Shown: in pieces, positions 17,002 to 25,550 of the stretch | Numbering within the stretch: position 1 is the first letter of the stretch | How the letters are laid out: each line of letters starts with the position of its first letter | Assembly (NCBI RefSeq): GCF_900230215.1 | Contig: NZ_LT907982.1 | Span: forward strand, 4,139,568 to 4,203,567 | From: Jatrophihabitans sp. GAS493 | GTDB taxonomy: Bacteria; Actinomycetota; Actinomycetes; Mycobacteriales; Jatrophihabitantaceae | Reading direction: 5' to 3' | Length of the DNA: 64,000 bases | Notes under the pieces: generated by a model | Databases searched by the model: none | Told to the model about the DNA's origin: nothing | Seen by the model: only the letters and a program-made list of their open reading frames with translations | Translations under genes and position numbers: made by a program

Positions 17002-17652
17002 TTACTTGGCCGGTTCGGACGGCTGCAGTCCCAGCAGGAAGAGATCGGCCATCTCCTGCGCGAGTTGCGTCGTCGTCACCTTGCCGCTGGCCTCGAACCA
17101 CCGGCCGGCGCCCGAGATCGAGCCCATGATCGTGCGGTAGGTCAGGTTCGGGTCGAGACTCGAGCGGAACTGGCCGGACTTGGCTCCGTTGCGCAGTTGA
17201 GTGGTCCAGATGCGCCGGATCGTCACCATGTTCTCTTCGAGGTAGGGCAGCACGCCGGTGAGGTAGGCCCAGTCGTTGAGGATCATCCGGACGGCGTACT
17301 CGTGCTTCTCGAGCATGAGGATCGACGCGCCGAGGAGCTCGCGGACCGTCTCCGTCGGCTCCTTCTTCGACGCGACGATCTTGTCGTACATGCTCAGCAG
17401 CTCGTTCCAGTAGGACTTGAGCAGCTCGTCGGCGATCGACTCCTTCGACGAGAAGTGATAGTAGAGACTTCCGGAGAGAATGTTCGCCGCGTCGGCGATG
17501 TCGCGGATGGTCGTCGCGAGAAAGCCGCGCTCGGCGAAGAGCGCCCCGGCGATCTGGACGATCTCGTCGTAGCGCGCCTGGCCGTTGCCGTTGGTGCGTT
17601 TGGACGGCGCTGGTGCGCGCCGGCCCGTCTTGGTGCTGCCGGTCTGTGCCAT
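17002..17652 (-). CDS. TetR-family regulator, KstR2-like
   Basis: A 216-residue TetR repressor. The helix-turn-helix region AERGFLATTIRDIADAANIL followed by SGSLYYHFSSKESIADELL is close to my recollection of mycobacterial KstR2 (Rv3557c). A basic Ser/Thr/Lys-rich N-terminal tail of ~25 residues precedes it. KstR2 represses genes for steroid C/D-ring breakdown and is released by an acyl-CoA ligand. The palindromes around this gene resemble the KstR2 motif, so it is the best candidate for the shared regulator; by analogy an acyl-CoA intermediate would be the inducer. It lies between livF and the ligase, on the same strand. Confidence 0.88.
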   Translation of the reverse strand: MAQTGSTKTGRRAPAPSKRTNGNGQARYDEIVQIAGALFAERGFLATTIRDIADAANILSGSLYYHFSSKESIADELLKSYWNELLSMYDKIVASKKEPTETVRELLGASILMLEKHEYAVRMILNDWAYLTGVLPYLEENMVTIRRIWTTQLRNGAKSGQFRSSLDPNLTYRTIMGSISGAGRWFEASGKVTTTQLAQEMADLFLLGLQPSEPAK

Positions 17653-17680
17653 AGGTCCTCCCGACCTGATATTGGTGTCA

Positions 17681-17698
17681 ACCAGACGCTAGCTTGTT
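17681..17698. promoter_or_regulatory. Possible weak autoregulatory operator of the TetR gene
   Basis: ACCAGACGCTAGCTTGTT, 29 nt upstream of the TetR start, keeps the outline of the ACCAAGC-N4-GCTTGGT palindrome with several mismatches. Its position fits autoregulation. It is too degenerate to call firmly. Confidence 0.28.
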
Positions 17699-17724
17699 AC
17701 GGCCGCATCCGGGGAAGTGGCGCG

Positions 17725-18474
17725 TTATCCGGCGCCAATTGTGAGTAATCTGTGCTGTGCCTCGGCGTCGGCTGCTAGTTCCTTGGTGGTTGATGCGTGG
17801 ACGATCCGCCCCGTCTCCAGCACGTAGACCCGGTCGCTGAGCTCGATTACAAAATCCAGATTCTGCTCAGCCAGCAGCACCGAGACGCCGAAGTTCCGAG
17901 GCAGCGTAGCGATCGCCGACGCCAGTTCATCGACTACCAATGGCGCCAGTCCCTCGGTCGGCTCGTCGAGCAGTAGCACCCGTGGGCGCGGGACGAGAGC
18001 ACGGGCCACCGCCACCAGTTGCTGCTCTCCCCCGCTGAGGTGGTTGCCCTGCTTGCCGAGCAACGGACCCAGCAGCGGTAGCGCATCGGCTAGTTCGTCA
18101 ACCGTGACGAGGCCTCGACCGTTGGCCGCGAAGCGGGCCAGTTCGATGTTCTCGCGAACGGTGAGCCCGGGGAAGATACGGCGATCCTCCGGCACCCAGC
18201 TCACTCCGAGCCGGGCGATCGCGTCGGTGGACATCCCGTCGAGCGAACGCCCGACGGCCGAGATGAGTCCGCGTCGGCGTACTTCGAGGCCCATGATCGC
18301 GTTGAAAGTGGAGCTCTTGCCGGCACCGTTTCGTCCAAGCAGCCCGACCACCTCGCCCTCGCCGACGGAGAGGCTCACCCCGAAGAGCGCCTGCGCCGAG
18401 CGGTACCAGGCATCGACGCTCTCCAGGCTGAGCATCGTCTCGACGCTCTCGCTCTGCACCGCTTCGTCGCTCAT
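17725..18474 (-). CDS. livF: Branched-chain amino acid-type ABC transporter ATPase LivF
   Basis: A 249-residue ATPase. Walker A is GLLGRNGAGKSS, the signature LSGGEQQLVAVARAL, Walker B RVLLLDEPTEGLAP and the switch His equivalent near VLLAEQN. It powers import with LivG through the LivHM channel. It is last in an LLM-livK-livH-livM-livG-livF operon and overlaps livG by 4 nt. Liv-type importers in catabolic islands often carry organic acids rather than amino acids, which is the inference here. Confidence 0.93.
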   Translation of the reverse strand: MSDEAVQSESVETMLSLESVDAWYRSAQALFGVSLSVGEGEVVGLLGRNGAGKSSTFNAIMGLEVRRRGLISAVGRSLDGMSTDAIARLGVSWVPEDRRIFPGLTVRENIELARFAANGRGLVTVDELADALPLLGPLLGKQGNHLSGGEQQLVAVARALVPRPRVLLLDEPTEGLAPLVVDELASAIATLPRNFGVSVLLAEQNLDFVIELSDRVYVLETGRIVHASTTKELAADAEAQHRLLTIGAG

Positions 18475-19241
18475 GCTTGCACCGTGCCCTTCTGCCGACC
18501 GAGGTAGAGCTCACGAGTGGTTTCATGCGCCGCGACCTCAGCCGGTGTCCCCTCCAGCACGACCCGTCCCCGGGCCATCAGCACGACGCGCCGGGCGACC
18601 CGGTGGATCACGTCCATGTCGTGCGCAGTGAGCACGATCGTGAGTTCCGGACGGGCATCCAGTAGTTCGTTGAGCAGGGTCACCGCCGAGCGGGCGTCGT
18701 CGTAGGACATGCCGGCGGTCGGCTCGTCCAGCAGCAGGACACGGGGTTCCTGCGCGATGGCCATGATGAGCTCCAGACTCTTGCGGGCTCCTTGAGCCAG
18801 GGTCGCCGTGCCTGAGTCGGCCAGCGCCTCCAGGCCGGTCTGAGCCAGCAATTCGTCGACCGTCTTCTCGGCGCGACGATGGCGGGAGAACGCGTCCCAG
18901 GCGTGCGGCCGGCGGCGGGCCGAGAGCGCGGCAACCATCATGTTCTCGCGCACCGACATCGAGTCGAAGAGGCGAGCCACCTGAAAGGTACGGCTGATTC
19001 CGGCCGTACTGCGTCGCGAGGGAACCCACCCGGTGACGTCCCGCCCTCCGAAGAGCACCCGTCCGCTGGTCGGGCGGTGCTCGCCGGCCATCATGCCGAA
19101 GAGGGTCGACTTGCCGGCACCGTTGGGTCCGATGATGGCCAAGCGTTCACCGGCCCGTACCTCCAGGTCGACGTCGGAGACCGCGGGCACACCTCGGTAG
19201 CTCTTCGAGACCGTAGCCAGCTGTAGCAGAACGTCGGTCAT
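18471..19241 (-). CDS. livG: Branched-chain amino acid-type ABC transporter ATPase LivG
   Basis: A 256-residue ATPase. Walker A is AIIGPNGAGKSTLFGMMAGE. The signature reads LAQGARKSLELIMAIA in place of the usual LSxGxQ. Walker B is RVLLLDEPTAGMS, and the switch region TIVLTAHDMDVIHRVA holds the expected His. The C-terminal segment with LEGTPAEVAAHE is typical of LivG. It overlaps livM and livF by 4 nt each. Confidence 0.93.
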   Translation of the reverse strand: MTDVLLQLATVSKSYRGVPAVSDVDLEVRAGERLAIIGPNGAGKSTLFGMMAGEHRPTSGRVLFGGRDVTGWVPSRRSTAGISRTFQVARLFDSMSVRENMMVAALSARRRPHAWDAFSRHRRAEKTVDELLAQTGLEALADSGTATLAQGARKSLELIMAIAQEPRVLLLDEPTAGMSYDDARSAVTLLNELLDARPELTIVLTAHDMDVIHRVARRVVLMARGRVVLEGTPAEVAAHETTRELYLGRQKGTVQA

Positions 19242-20344
19242 GACACGCTCTCCCGCTCTACCTGGACACGGGGAGATCCGGCGATCGAACCGGGGGTAGC
19301 CGGAGGCGATGCGGCGGGAGAGCGCGATCCATGGCGCCGTCCCGTCCAGGCGGCGCGCCAGCGGGCGGGCAGCGAGGTGAGCCCGGACGGCAGGGCCAGC
19401 ACGATGATCAAGAGGAAAACGCCGACGAAGACGGTCGAGTCGGTGGTGACCCCACTGAGAGCCTGCTCGGCCAGAATCAGCACTACGGCCCCAACGATCG
19501 GGCCACCGAAGATGCGCAGGCCGCCGACGAGGCAGGCCACCAACACCTCACCGGAGATGGTCAGCGAGAGCACGGACGGGCTGACCACGCCCTGCTGCTG
19601 CGCGAGCAGTCCACCGGCAACGGCGGAGCCGGCCGCCCCGATGGCGAAGGCGAGGACCTGCACCCGGCGAACCCGGATGCCTAGCGCGGCGGCCCGATGG
19701 GCATCGTCGCGGACCGCTCGCATCGCGGTGCCCAGCGTCGATCCGTGCAGCAGCCACAGCAGCCATGCACAGACCATCGCGATCATCACGATGTAGTACC
19801 AGATGTCGAGGTCGGACAGCAGCGTCGTTCCGCCCACCTTGATGTCGGTGAGGCCGGCGAACCCGTCGTCGCCGTGCAGTCCGGCGACCCGGTAGGTCAG
19901 CAGCCAGAAGACCTGGGCCAGAACCAGGGTCAGCACGGCGAATTCGGCGCCGCTGCTGCGGAGCGCCATCAACGCGAAGACCGCGCCGATGATCGCGGCC
20001 ACCGCCGCGGCGATGACCAGCAACACCAGGGCATCCACCCCGGGTGCCTTCTCGTGGACGACGGCCAGGGTATAGGCCCCGAGCCCGAAGAAGGCCGTCT
20101 GCCCGAACGACAGCAGGCCCGACCATCCGAAAAGCACATTGGTGGAGAGGGCGAAGACGGCCCAGATCATGGCGGTGGCCCAGGTGAAGAGATACGTACC
20201 GGTCGCCAGGTGGGGCACGACGACCGCCAGCACGATGAAGCCGGCCAGGACGTGCAGTCCGCCGACGCGGCCCATTCGGTAGGCCGTTGATTGCGTCAAC
20301 GCACGCACTGCGCTGCCGCGAGCCTGCTCTGGCATGAGAGTCAC
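19238..20344 (-). CDS. livM: Branched-chain amino acid-type ABC transporter permease LivM
   Basis: A 368-residue inner-membrane permease with about ten hydrophobic segments. The LivM-typical FGWSGLLSFGQTAFFGLGAY is near residue 75, and the coupling helix region MRAVRDDAHRAAALGI near 205. The long polar C-terminal tail after TSLPARWRAAW is rich in Pro/Ser and not conserved in the family. It overlaps livH and livG by 4 nt. Confidence 0.93.
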   Translation of the reverse strand: MTLMPEQARGSAVRALTQSTAYRMGRVGGLHVLAGFIVLAVVVPHLATGTYLFTWATAMIWAVFALSTNVLFGWSGLLSFGQTAFFGLGAYTLAVVHEKAPGVDALVLLVIAAAVAAIIGAVFALMALRSSGAEFAVLTLVLAQVFWLLTYRVAGLHGDDGFAGLTDIKVGGTTLLSDLDIWYYIVMIAMVCAWLLWLLHGSTLGTAMRAVRDDAHRAAALGIRVRRVQVLAFAIGAAGSAVAGGLLAQQQGVVSPSVLSLTISGEVLVACLVGGLRIFGGPIVGAVVLILAEQALSGVTTDSTVFVGVFLLIIVLALPSGLTSLPARWRAAWTGRRHGSRSPAASPPATPGSIAGSPRVQVERESVS

Positions 20345-21228
20345 CGTGCAATCTGGGTTGTACGAGAGGTGCGGCCAAAGAGTCCCTGTGGCCGGACCAT
20401 CAGGATCACCGCAACGAGGAGGTAGTAGCTGAAGCCTCCGAGAGCGGGGACGTAGCGGAAGAGCAGGCTGTCGATGACGCCCAGGGCGACCGCTGCCACC
20501 AGCGCCCCGGGAACCGAACCGAGGCCGCCGACGATCACGACGATGAACGCCGGGATCAGGTAGGAGGCGCTGAGGCTGGTGTCGATAGAGGTGACCGGCG
20601 TGATGAGGGCTCCGGCGATACCGGCCAGGAAGGAACCGATGGCGAAGACAAGCGTGCCGACGCGCGGGGCCCGGATGCCCAGCGCCGAGGCCATGGCCCG
20701 GTCATGTGAGAGGGCCCGGACCCGGACCCCGATGGAGGTGTGGGTGAGCAACCCCCAGAGGGCTACCGCAATGAGCAGCCCGACTCCGACCACGACCAAG
20801 TCGTAGACGGCGATGCGGGACCCGGCGATCGAGATGGAGCCCCCCAGCCCGTCGGGGTAGGCGACCGTACGGGGATTGTTGCCCCAGATATGGACCGCCA
20901 GCCCGCCGATGGTCAGGAAGAGGGCGAATGCCCCGAGGAAACCGACGAGTGGGCCCGCCTTGTAGAGGCGGCGGAAGACGACCACTTCGCAGACTATGCC
21001 GACGGCCATCACCACCACACCCGCGATGAGAGCCGCCAGAAAGAAAGCCCACATGCTGCTACCGCGCAACACCGTCGTCACCACGTAGGCACCGACGAGG
21101 AAGAAGGCACCGTGGGCGAAGTTGAGCACGTGCATCACCCCGTAGATCAGGGTCAACCCGCTTGCGATCACGAAGATCGGGACCCCTTGGGCGGTGCCGG
21201 CCACAATGGCCGGTAACAAGGCATTCAT
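20341..21228 (-). CDS. livH: Branched-chain amino acid-type ABC transporter permease LivH
   Basis: A 295-residue permease starting MNALLPAIVAGTAQGVPIF, with GVMHVLNFAHGAFFLVGAY near the N-terminus and the coupling helix VRALSHDRAMASALGI, as in LivH. ATG 21228 is chosen over longer frames because GGGAG lies just upstream and the protein then aligns with the family start. It begins 25 nt after the livK stop. Confidence 0.93.
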   Translation of the reverse strand: MNALLPAIVAGTAQGVPIFVIASGLTLIYGVMHVLNFAHGAFFLVGAYVVTTVLRGSSMWAFFLAALIAGVVVMAVGIVCEVVVFRRLYKAGPLVGFLGAFALFLTIGGLAVHIWGNNPRTVAYPDGLGGSISIAGSRIAVYDLVVVGVGLLIAVALWGLLTHTSIGVRVRALSHDRAMASALGIRAPRVGTLVFAIGSFLAGIAGALITPVTSIDTSLSASYLIPAFIVVIVGGLGSVPGALVAAVALGVIDSLLFRYVPALGGFSYYLLVAVILMVRPQGLFGRTSRTTQIAR

Positions 21229-21253
21229 CTGGCGACTCCCATCGCTTAGTGCG

Positions 21254-22498
21254 TTACTTGATGGCTGAACTGAGGACCGTCTTGCAGTCCGTGACCGACA
21301 CGTTCTCCGGCGCACTGGTGTCGCCCGACAGCAGCGCCGTGGTGATCGGACCGTCCGCGTGGTGGCTGGTGCCGTCCATCGTCATGGTCTCTCCGGTCGG
21401 CGTCATGGCCGAGATGCCCGGCATGGCCTTCCCGACCGCGGTCGGGTCGCCGCTGCCGGCCTTGGCGATGGCCGCGGAGAGCATCTCGATGGCCATGTAG
21501 CCCTGGTAGGCACCCGTGTCCGGCAGCTGTCCGGCCACCTTCTTGAAGTCGGCGATGAAGGCCGTGTTCGTCGGGTTGTTCTGGCAGCTGTAGAAGTACT
21601 CGTGCACGTCGTAGATCGGCGGCGCGGTCCCCTTCAGCGACACAGCGGTGCTCCAGTAGACGCCGGTCTGGGCCATGACCGCGTAGTCGTCGAGGAGACC
21701 GAGCGGACGGGCCTGCTGGATGAAGCTCGTGGTTCCGGCGCCGTAGACGCCGAGGAAGAGGCCGCGGGTCTCCTTGGTGCCGGTCTGGCTGCTGGCGATG
21801 GCCGAGAGCTGAGTCTTGAAGTCGGTGGCCGTTGCGGGCACATACACCTCTTTATTGGTGACGACCTCCTTGCCGGTCACCTTGGAGATCTCGTCCCGCG
21901 TCTGGGTCCAGAAGCCACGGGTCACGGACTGGTCGTAGGCGAAGACATCCCACGTCTGGACGTTCGGGAAGAGCGCGGCGAGCGCCTGCCCGTTGGCCCG
22001 AGTGAGGTCGGTGTCGAGTTGGCCGGTCATCCAGAAGTTGGGCGAGACGGGCGGGTTCACCAGCGTCTTAGATGTGCAGTGGGCCCCGATGAAGATGATG
22101 CCGAAGCGATTGGCCGCCTGCGCCTCCGCCTTGCAGAGGTCACTGGTCTGCCCACCCACCGCGAGCTTCACGCCCTTGGAGTTGAGGTCGCGCATGACAG
22201 TCGCGGCCTGGGTCGCGCTCAGCTGGTCGTCGGCCTTGACCATCTCCAGCTTCTGACCCTTGATGCCACCCTTGGCATTGATCTCGTCGATCGCCGTCTG
22301 CACGCCCTGGCCCTCGAGGCCGGCGATCGTGGCCTGAACCCCGGAGAACGGAAGGACGACGCCGACCTTGATCGTGCCACTGCTGGAGCCTGAGCCGCCG
22401 GATGAGCTACTGCTCTTGTCGCTAGCACAAGCTGAGATTGTCAGGACGATCGCGGCCACTCCGGCAACGACCGTCAGACTACGAGAGCGTTTCTTCAT
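21254..22498 (-). CDS. livK: Substrate-binding lipoprotein of the Liv-type importer
   Basis: A 414-residue periplasmic-binding-type lipoprotein. The signal peptide MKKRSRSLTVVAGVAAIVL ends in lipobox TISAC, followed by a Ser/Gly linker. The mature domain is a type I fold (IKVGVVLPFSGVQATIAGLE, NAKGGIKGQKLEMVKADDQ) like LivK and aromatic-acid-binding relatives. It determines the imported substrate, which cannot be read from sequence by eye. It overlaps the LLM gene by 4 nt, so the importer is tied to the F420-type oxidoreductase and operator 3. Confidence 0.92.
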   Translation of the reverse strand: MKKRSRSLTVVAGVAAIVLTISACASDKSSSSSGGSGSSSGTIKVGVVLPFSGVQATIAGLEGQGVQTAIDEINAKGGIKGQKLEMVKADDQLSATQAATVMRDLNSKGVKLAVGGQTSDLCKAEAQAANRFGIIFIGAHCTSKTLVNPPVSPNFWMTGQLDTDLTRANGQALAALFPNVQTWDVFAYDQSVTRGFWTQTRDEISKVTGKEVVTNKEVYVPATATDFKTQLSAIASSQTGTKETRGLFLGVYGAGTTSFIQQARPLGLLDDYAVMAQTGVYWSTAVSLKGTAPPIYDVHEYFYSCQNNPTNTAFIADFKKVAGQLPDTGAYQGYMAIEMLSAAIAKAGSGDPTAVGKAMPGISAMTPTGETMTMDGTSHHADGPITTALLSGDTSAPENVSVTDCKTVLSSAIK

Positions 22499-23520
22499 GC
22501 TGCACCCTTCTTGGTTGTAAAACTCGCGAGAATCGCGGAGAGGCGATCCGGGTCGGATACCGGCCAGCCGAAGTACGAGGTGACCCGCCCAACCCGGTCA
22601 CCGAGGTGCGCACGGGCTAGGTCGGGCATCTGTTCCGGAGTTCCGGAGATGGAAAACAGATCGATGAGTTCGTCATCGACCAGGTCTGTCATGTCGCTCC
22701 AGCGCCCCTCTTTGGACAGCTTCGTGAGTTCCGGCTGGAGGCCGTCGTAGCCGGCCAGTTCGAGCACGGGACGGTAGGCGGGAGTCGAGGCGTAGAAGGC
22801 AAGCTGGCGAGCCACATCCGCCCGCATGGCCGACAGCTCCTCCTCGGTGTCCCCCATCGCCATGAAGAGCGGGATGGAGAGCTGCAGCGCGAGCGGGTCG
22901 CGACCGGCCGTCTGGCTCCCAGCCGCGATCGCCGGGTAGGCGACCTTCTCGAGATACTGCGGCGTGGTGAAGGTGTGCAGCAGCACCCCGTCGGCCACCT
23001 CGCCGGCCATCTGCATCATCCGCGGGCCGACCGCCGCGAGCAGGATCGGAATCTCGTACTCGTGCGGGGCCGGCACCCAGAACGGGCTCATCAGCGTGTG
23101 CCGGTAGAACTCGCCCTCGAAGTTCAGGCGCTCGCCGGTGCGCCATGAGCTGAAGATCGCGCGGGTGGCCAGCACGAACTCGCGCATCTGGGCGGTCGGG
23201 TTGATCCACGGCATCGAGTAGCGACGTTCGATGTGGGCCTTCACCTGGCTGCCCAATCCCAGGGCGAACCGCCCCTGCGAGGCGTGGGCCAGGCCCCAGG
23301 CGCTGTAGGCCACAGTCATCGGGGTGCGGGCCAGAGCCACCGCGATCGCCGTGCCGACCTGCAGCTTCTCCGTCGAGCGGACCGCTTCGTAGGCCTGCAG
23401 GAACGGGTCGACGCCGGCTTCGGTGCACCAGACCCCGGAGTGCCCGGCCGCCTCGGCACCCGCCGCGAGCTCACCGGCTCGGCGCAGGTCCTTCTCCATA
23501 AGCGTCACGTCGATGTGCAT
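22495..23520 (-). CDS. F420-dependent LLM-class oxidoreductase (TIGR03617-like)
   Basis: A 341-residue luciferase-like TIM-barrel protein beginning MHIDVTLMEKDLRRAGELA. It has SRGRF-like core text SQGRFALGLGSQVKAHIERRYS and ILLAAVGPRMMQMAGEVADGVLLH, the pattern of actinobacterial F420-dependent LLM enzymes such as TIGR03617. It would reduce or oxidise an organic substrate with F420. ATG 23520 is chosen over longer upstream frames because the protein then starts at the first barrel strand. It is the first gene behind operator 3 and heads the Liv importer operon. FMN use is the alternative. Confidence 0.85.
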   Translation of the reverse strand: MHIDVTLMEKDLRRAGELAAGAEAAGHSGVWCTEAGVDPFLQAYEAVRSTEKLQVGTAIAVALARTPMTVAYSAWGLAHASQGRFALGLGSQVKAHIERRYSMPWINPTAQMREFVLATRAIFSSWRTGERLNFEGEFYRHTLMSPFWVPAPHEYEIPILLAAVGPRMMQMAGEVADGVLLHTFTTPQYLEKVAYPAIAAGSQTAGRDPLALQLSIPLFMAMGDTEEELSAMRADVARQLAFYASTPAYRPVLELAGYDGLQPELTKLSKEGRWSDMTDLVDDELIDLFSISGTPEQMPDLARAHLGDRVGRVTSYFGWPVSDPDRLSAILASFTTKKGAA

Positions 23521-23537
23521 TGAAGTCCGATCTATTA

Positions 23538-23559
23538 ACCAAGCAAGTGCTTGTTTTGT
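23538..23559. promoter_or_regulatory. KstR2-like operator 3 (LLM-Liv operon)
   Basis: An imperfect 22-bp palindrome, left arm ACCAAGCAAG, centre TG, right arm CTTGTTTTGT, 17 nt upstream of the LLM start. The inner 14 nt (23542-23555, AGCAAGTGCTTGTT) match the KstR2 consensus exactly. Confidence 0.7.
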
Positions 23560-23611
23560 GAGTATGGTCAGGCACCCATGTGATGTCAAGCACAAGGTGT
23601 GAATCGTTACG

Positions 23612-24013
23612 TCAGAGCGGCTTCTCATACATGCCGTGCTCCGACACCAGGAAGATGGGCGACGCCGAAACATCAACGAAATTCGACTCATCCTCGACGA
23701 GTCGACGGGCTGCGGCACGCCCCTTCGGGGTCGAGAACGTGCGCTCCACCGCTTCGACACTCTCGAACCAGAGCTCGACCACACCGTCATAGGCCGGCGG
23801 GGCGCTTCGCGACGCCTGCAGCGCATCGTTCAGCGGCGCGGAGAGCGTGTGCGACTGCACGTACCGGATGAAGCCGAGGTCATCAGCCAGCTCCACCCCG
23901 AGTTTCCCATGGCTCCCTTGCCAATACTCCTGAAACTCCTCGCGGGTCAGGTCAGCCCGGCGACGCAGGCAGAAGAGCAGCTTCACCTGAGCGGTTCCGC
24001 TCGCTGCGCTCAT
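23612..24013 (-). CDS. EthD-domain protein
   Basis: A 133-residue dimeric alpha/beta-barrel protein. It has the EthD pattern VKLLFCLRRRADLTREEFQEYW, HGKLGVELADDLGFIRYVQSH and YDGVVELWFESVEAVERTF. EthD proteins accompany ring-degrading and ether-degrading systems; some act as decarboxylases, cyclases or monooxygenases and many have no proven role. It overlaps the DUF3237 gene by 4 nt, so the pair forms an operon behind operator 4. Confidence 0.85.
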   Translation of the reverse strand: MSAASGTAQVKLLFCLRRRADLTREEFQEYWQGSHGKLGVELADDLGFIRYVQSHTLSAPLNDALQASRSAPPAYDGVVELWFESVEAVERTFSTPKGRAAARRLVEDESNFVDVSASPIFLVSEHGMYEKPL

Positions 24014-24426
24014 CGCAGGACCGCGAGCTCGTACTCGGCGCCGCCTTCGAAGACGCTCCCCTTTCCGACGCAGAGAACGCGATTCAGCCACGCGTAGTCC
24101 GGGTGCGCCGTCTCGAAGACGGGCGTGGAGAAGACGGGTGCGCTCATCACGCCGCCCGACCAGTCGGCCCGACCGAGGTAGCTCATGAAGAGGCGGGCGC
24201 CGTCGTCGGTGCGGAATGCGATCCGCACGTCGATGAAGGTGGTTCCGTCCGGACCCATCACCAGCCAGTCGGCGGCTGAGGTCCCGGCCTGGGTGGCGTG
24301 AAATCTATCGCCGGTGAGTTCGGCCCGAACGATCGGCCCGATGAGGCGGCGACCCCGTGGCGTGTCAGCCACCATCTCCGGTCGATTCAAGTAGGCGGTG
24401 AAACGGCAAAGCGGTTCGAGATCCAC
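24010..24426 (-). CDS. DUF3237 protein (copy 1)
   Basis: A 138-residue beta-barrel-type protein of DUF3237, function unknown. Conserved text includes SAADWLVMGPDGTTFIDVRI, RTDDGARLFMSYLGRADWS and YAWLNRVLCVGKG. GTG 24426 is preferred because AAGGA lies just upstream and the product then matches the 138-residue paralogue at 25985-26401 end to end. It is divergent from the cyclase gene, with operator 4 between them. Confidence 0.83.
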   Translation of the reverse strand: MDLEPLCRFTAYLNRPEMVADTPRGRRLIGPIVRAELTGDRFHATQAGTSAADWLVMGPDGTTFIDVRIAFRTDDGARLFMSYLGRADWSGGVMSAPVFSTPVFETAHPDYAWLNRVLCVGKGSVFEGGAEYELAVLR

Positions 24427-24454
24427 GCTGATCCTTTCGATGATGCTATCGACA

Positions 24455-24472
24455 GCCAAGCGCTTGCTTGGG
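24455..24472. promoter_or_regulatory. KstR2-like operator 4 (EthD/DUF3237 and cyclase, divergent)
   Basis: GCCAAGCGCTTGCTTGGG keeps the inner arms CCAAGC/GCTTGG and loses only the outermost A/T pair of the 18-bp consensus. Within it, 24455-24468 matches AnCAAGnnCTTGnT at all but the first base. It lies 29 nt upstream of DUF3237 copy 1 and 53 nt upstream of the cyclase start, so it can control both directions. Confidence 0.68.
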
Positions 24473-24524
24473 TAGGGTAACCCCATTCGACGACCAGAAC
24501 AACGACTTCTTACGGACGGATCAG

Positions 24525-25514
24525 ATGCGCCCGAAGTACAGCGAACTTCCCCTCCTACCCGACACCGATCTGCGGCACGCGTGGGACTACTTCGGCGACG
24601 GCGATGCACTCGGCACCCTCAACCTGCTCACCGAGCAGCGGCGGCGTGCGGCTGCCACACTCGCCCGCCAGGGGAGGACGGTGAACCTCTCGCTCCCCCT
24701 CACTGAACCGGCCGCGGCCCCCTTCGGACGACTGGCCCTGCAGCACGAGGTGTTCCGTACCAGCAGCTTCAGCTGGGATGACCGCATCACCCGTCTGGAC
24801 ATGCAGGCCTCGAGCCAGTGGGACGGCCTGCTGCACGTTCAGCACCGCACCTACGGCTTCTACGGCGGACGCCAGTCCGGGCCGGAACCCTTTGACAAAT
24901 TGGGGATTCAACGCTGGGTTGAGCACGGCATCGTCGGCCGCGGCGTCCTGCTCGACCTGGAGACGTACTACCGCGAGGCCGGGGAAGAGTTCGACCCACT
25001 GCAGCCGACCGCTGTTCCGCCCGAGGATCTCCTGCGGGTAGCCGAGGCGCAGGGCGTCGAGCTACGCGAAGGGGACATCCTCTGCCTGCGCTTCGGCTGG
25101 CTGGCTGCCCACGCCCGGGCCGACCAGTCCAGTGCTGACGGCACCGGCAGCGCGGAGAGCGCCGACATGGCAACTTCTACAGATGCCGCCAGCAGCTCCG
25201 CCGGGACGGCCGAGGCGCACGGCGCCGGGCTCCACGCCGGAGTCGAGACGGCCCGCTTCCTCTGGGACCTGGGCGTGGCCGCGGTTGCCTGCGACAACCC
25301 GGCGGTCGAGGTCCAGCCGGGAAGCCGGGACGTCGGCTATCTGCACCACCGACTACTCACGATGCTCGGCATGCCGCTGGGCGAGCTCTTCGCACTCGAC
25401 GAGCTGGCCGACGAGTGCCGGGCCAGCGGAAACTGGGACTTCCTCTTCATGTCCGCACCGCTCAACGTCCCCGGGGCCATTGGCTCCCCAGCCAACGCGC
25501 TGGCCCTGCTGTGA
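24525..25514 (+). CDS. Cyclase-family hydrolase (kynurenine formamidase-like fold)
   Basis: A 329-residue protein of the PF04199 cyclase fold. It contains ALGTLNLLT near the N-terminus and the metal-site region SSQWDGLLHVQHRTYGFYGG. This is the variant of HxGTHxD found in a large subgroup with QWDG; the later motif GLHAGVETARFLWDLGVAAVACDNPAVE is also typical. Members hydrolyse amides or lactone-like rings. A 30-residue Ser/Ala/Asp low-complexity insertion (~residues 200-230) just before GLHAG is unusual. ATG 24525 is preferred to an upstream in-frame start at 24468, which would lie inside operator 4. Confidence 0.8.
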   Translation: MRPKYSELPLLPDTDLRHAWDYFGDGDALGTLNLLTEQRRRAAATLARQGRTVNLSLPLTEPAAAPFGRLALQHEVFRTSSFSWDDRITRLDMQASSQWDGLLHVQHRTYGFYGGRQSGPEPFDKLGIQRWVEHGIVGRGVLLDLETYYREAGEEFDPLQPTAVPPEDLLRVAEAQGVELREGDILCLRFGWLAAHARADQSSADGTGSAESADMATSTDAASSSAGTAEAHGAGLHAGVETARFLWDLGVAAVACDNPAVEVQPGSRDVGYLHHRLLTMLGMPLGELFALDELADECRASGNWDFLFMSAPLNVPGAIGSPANALALL

Positions 25515-25550
25515 ACGCCCCGAGCGCCTCCGATCGCGAGGAGTTCACCT

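Noticed and set aside
17681-17698. Counting the TetR upstream site as a seventh operator
   Set aside because: It has several mismatches in both arms. It is recorded as a weak candidate and left out of the set of six.
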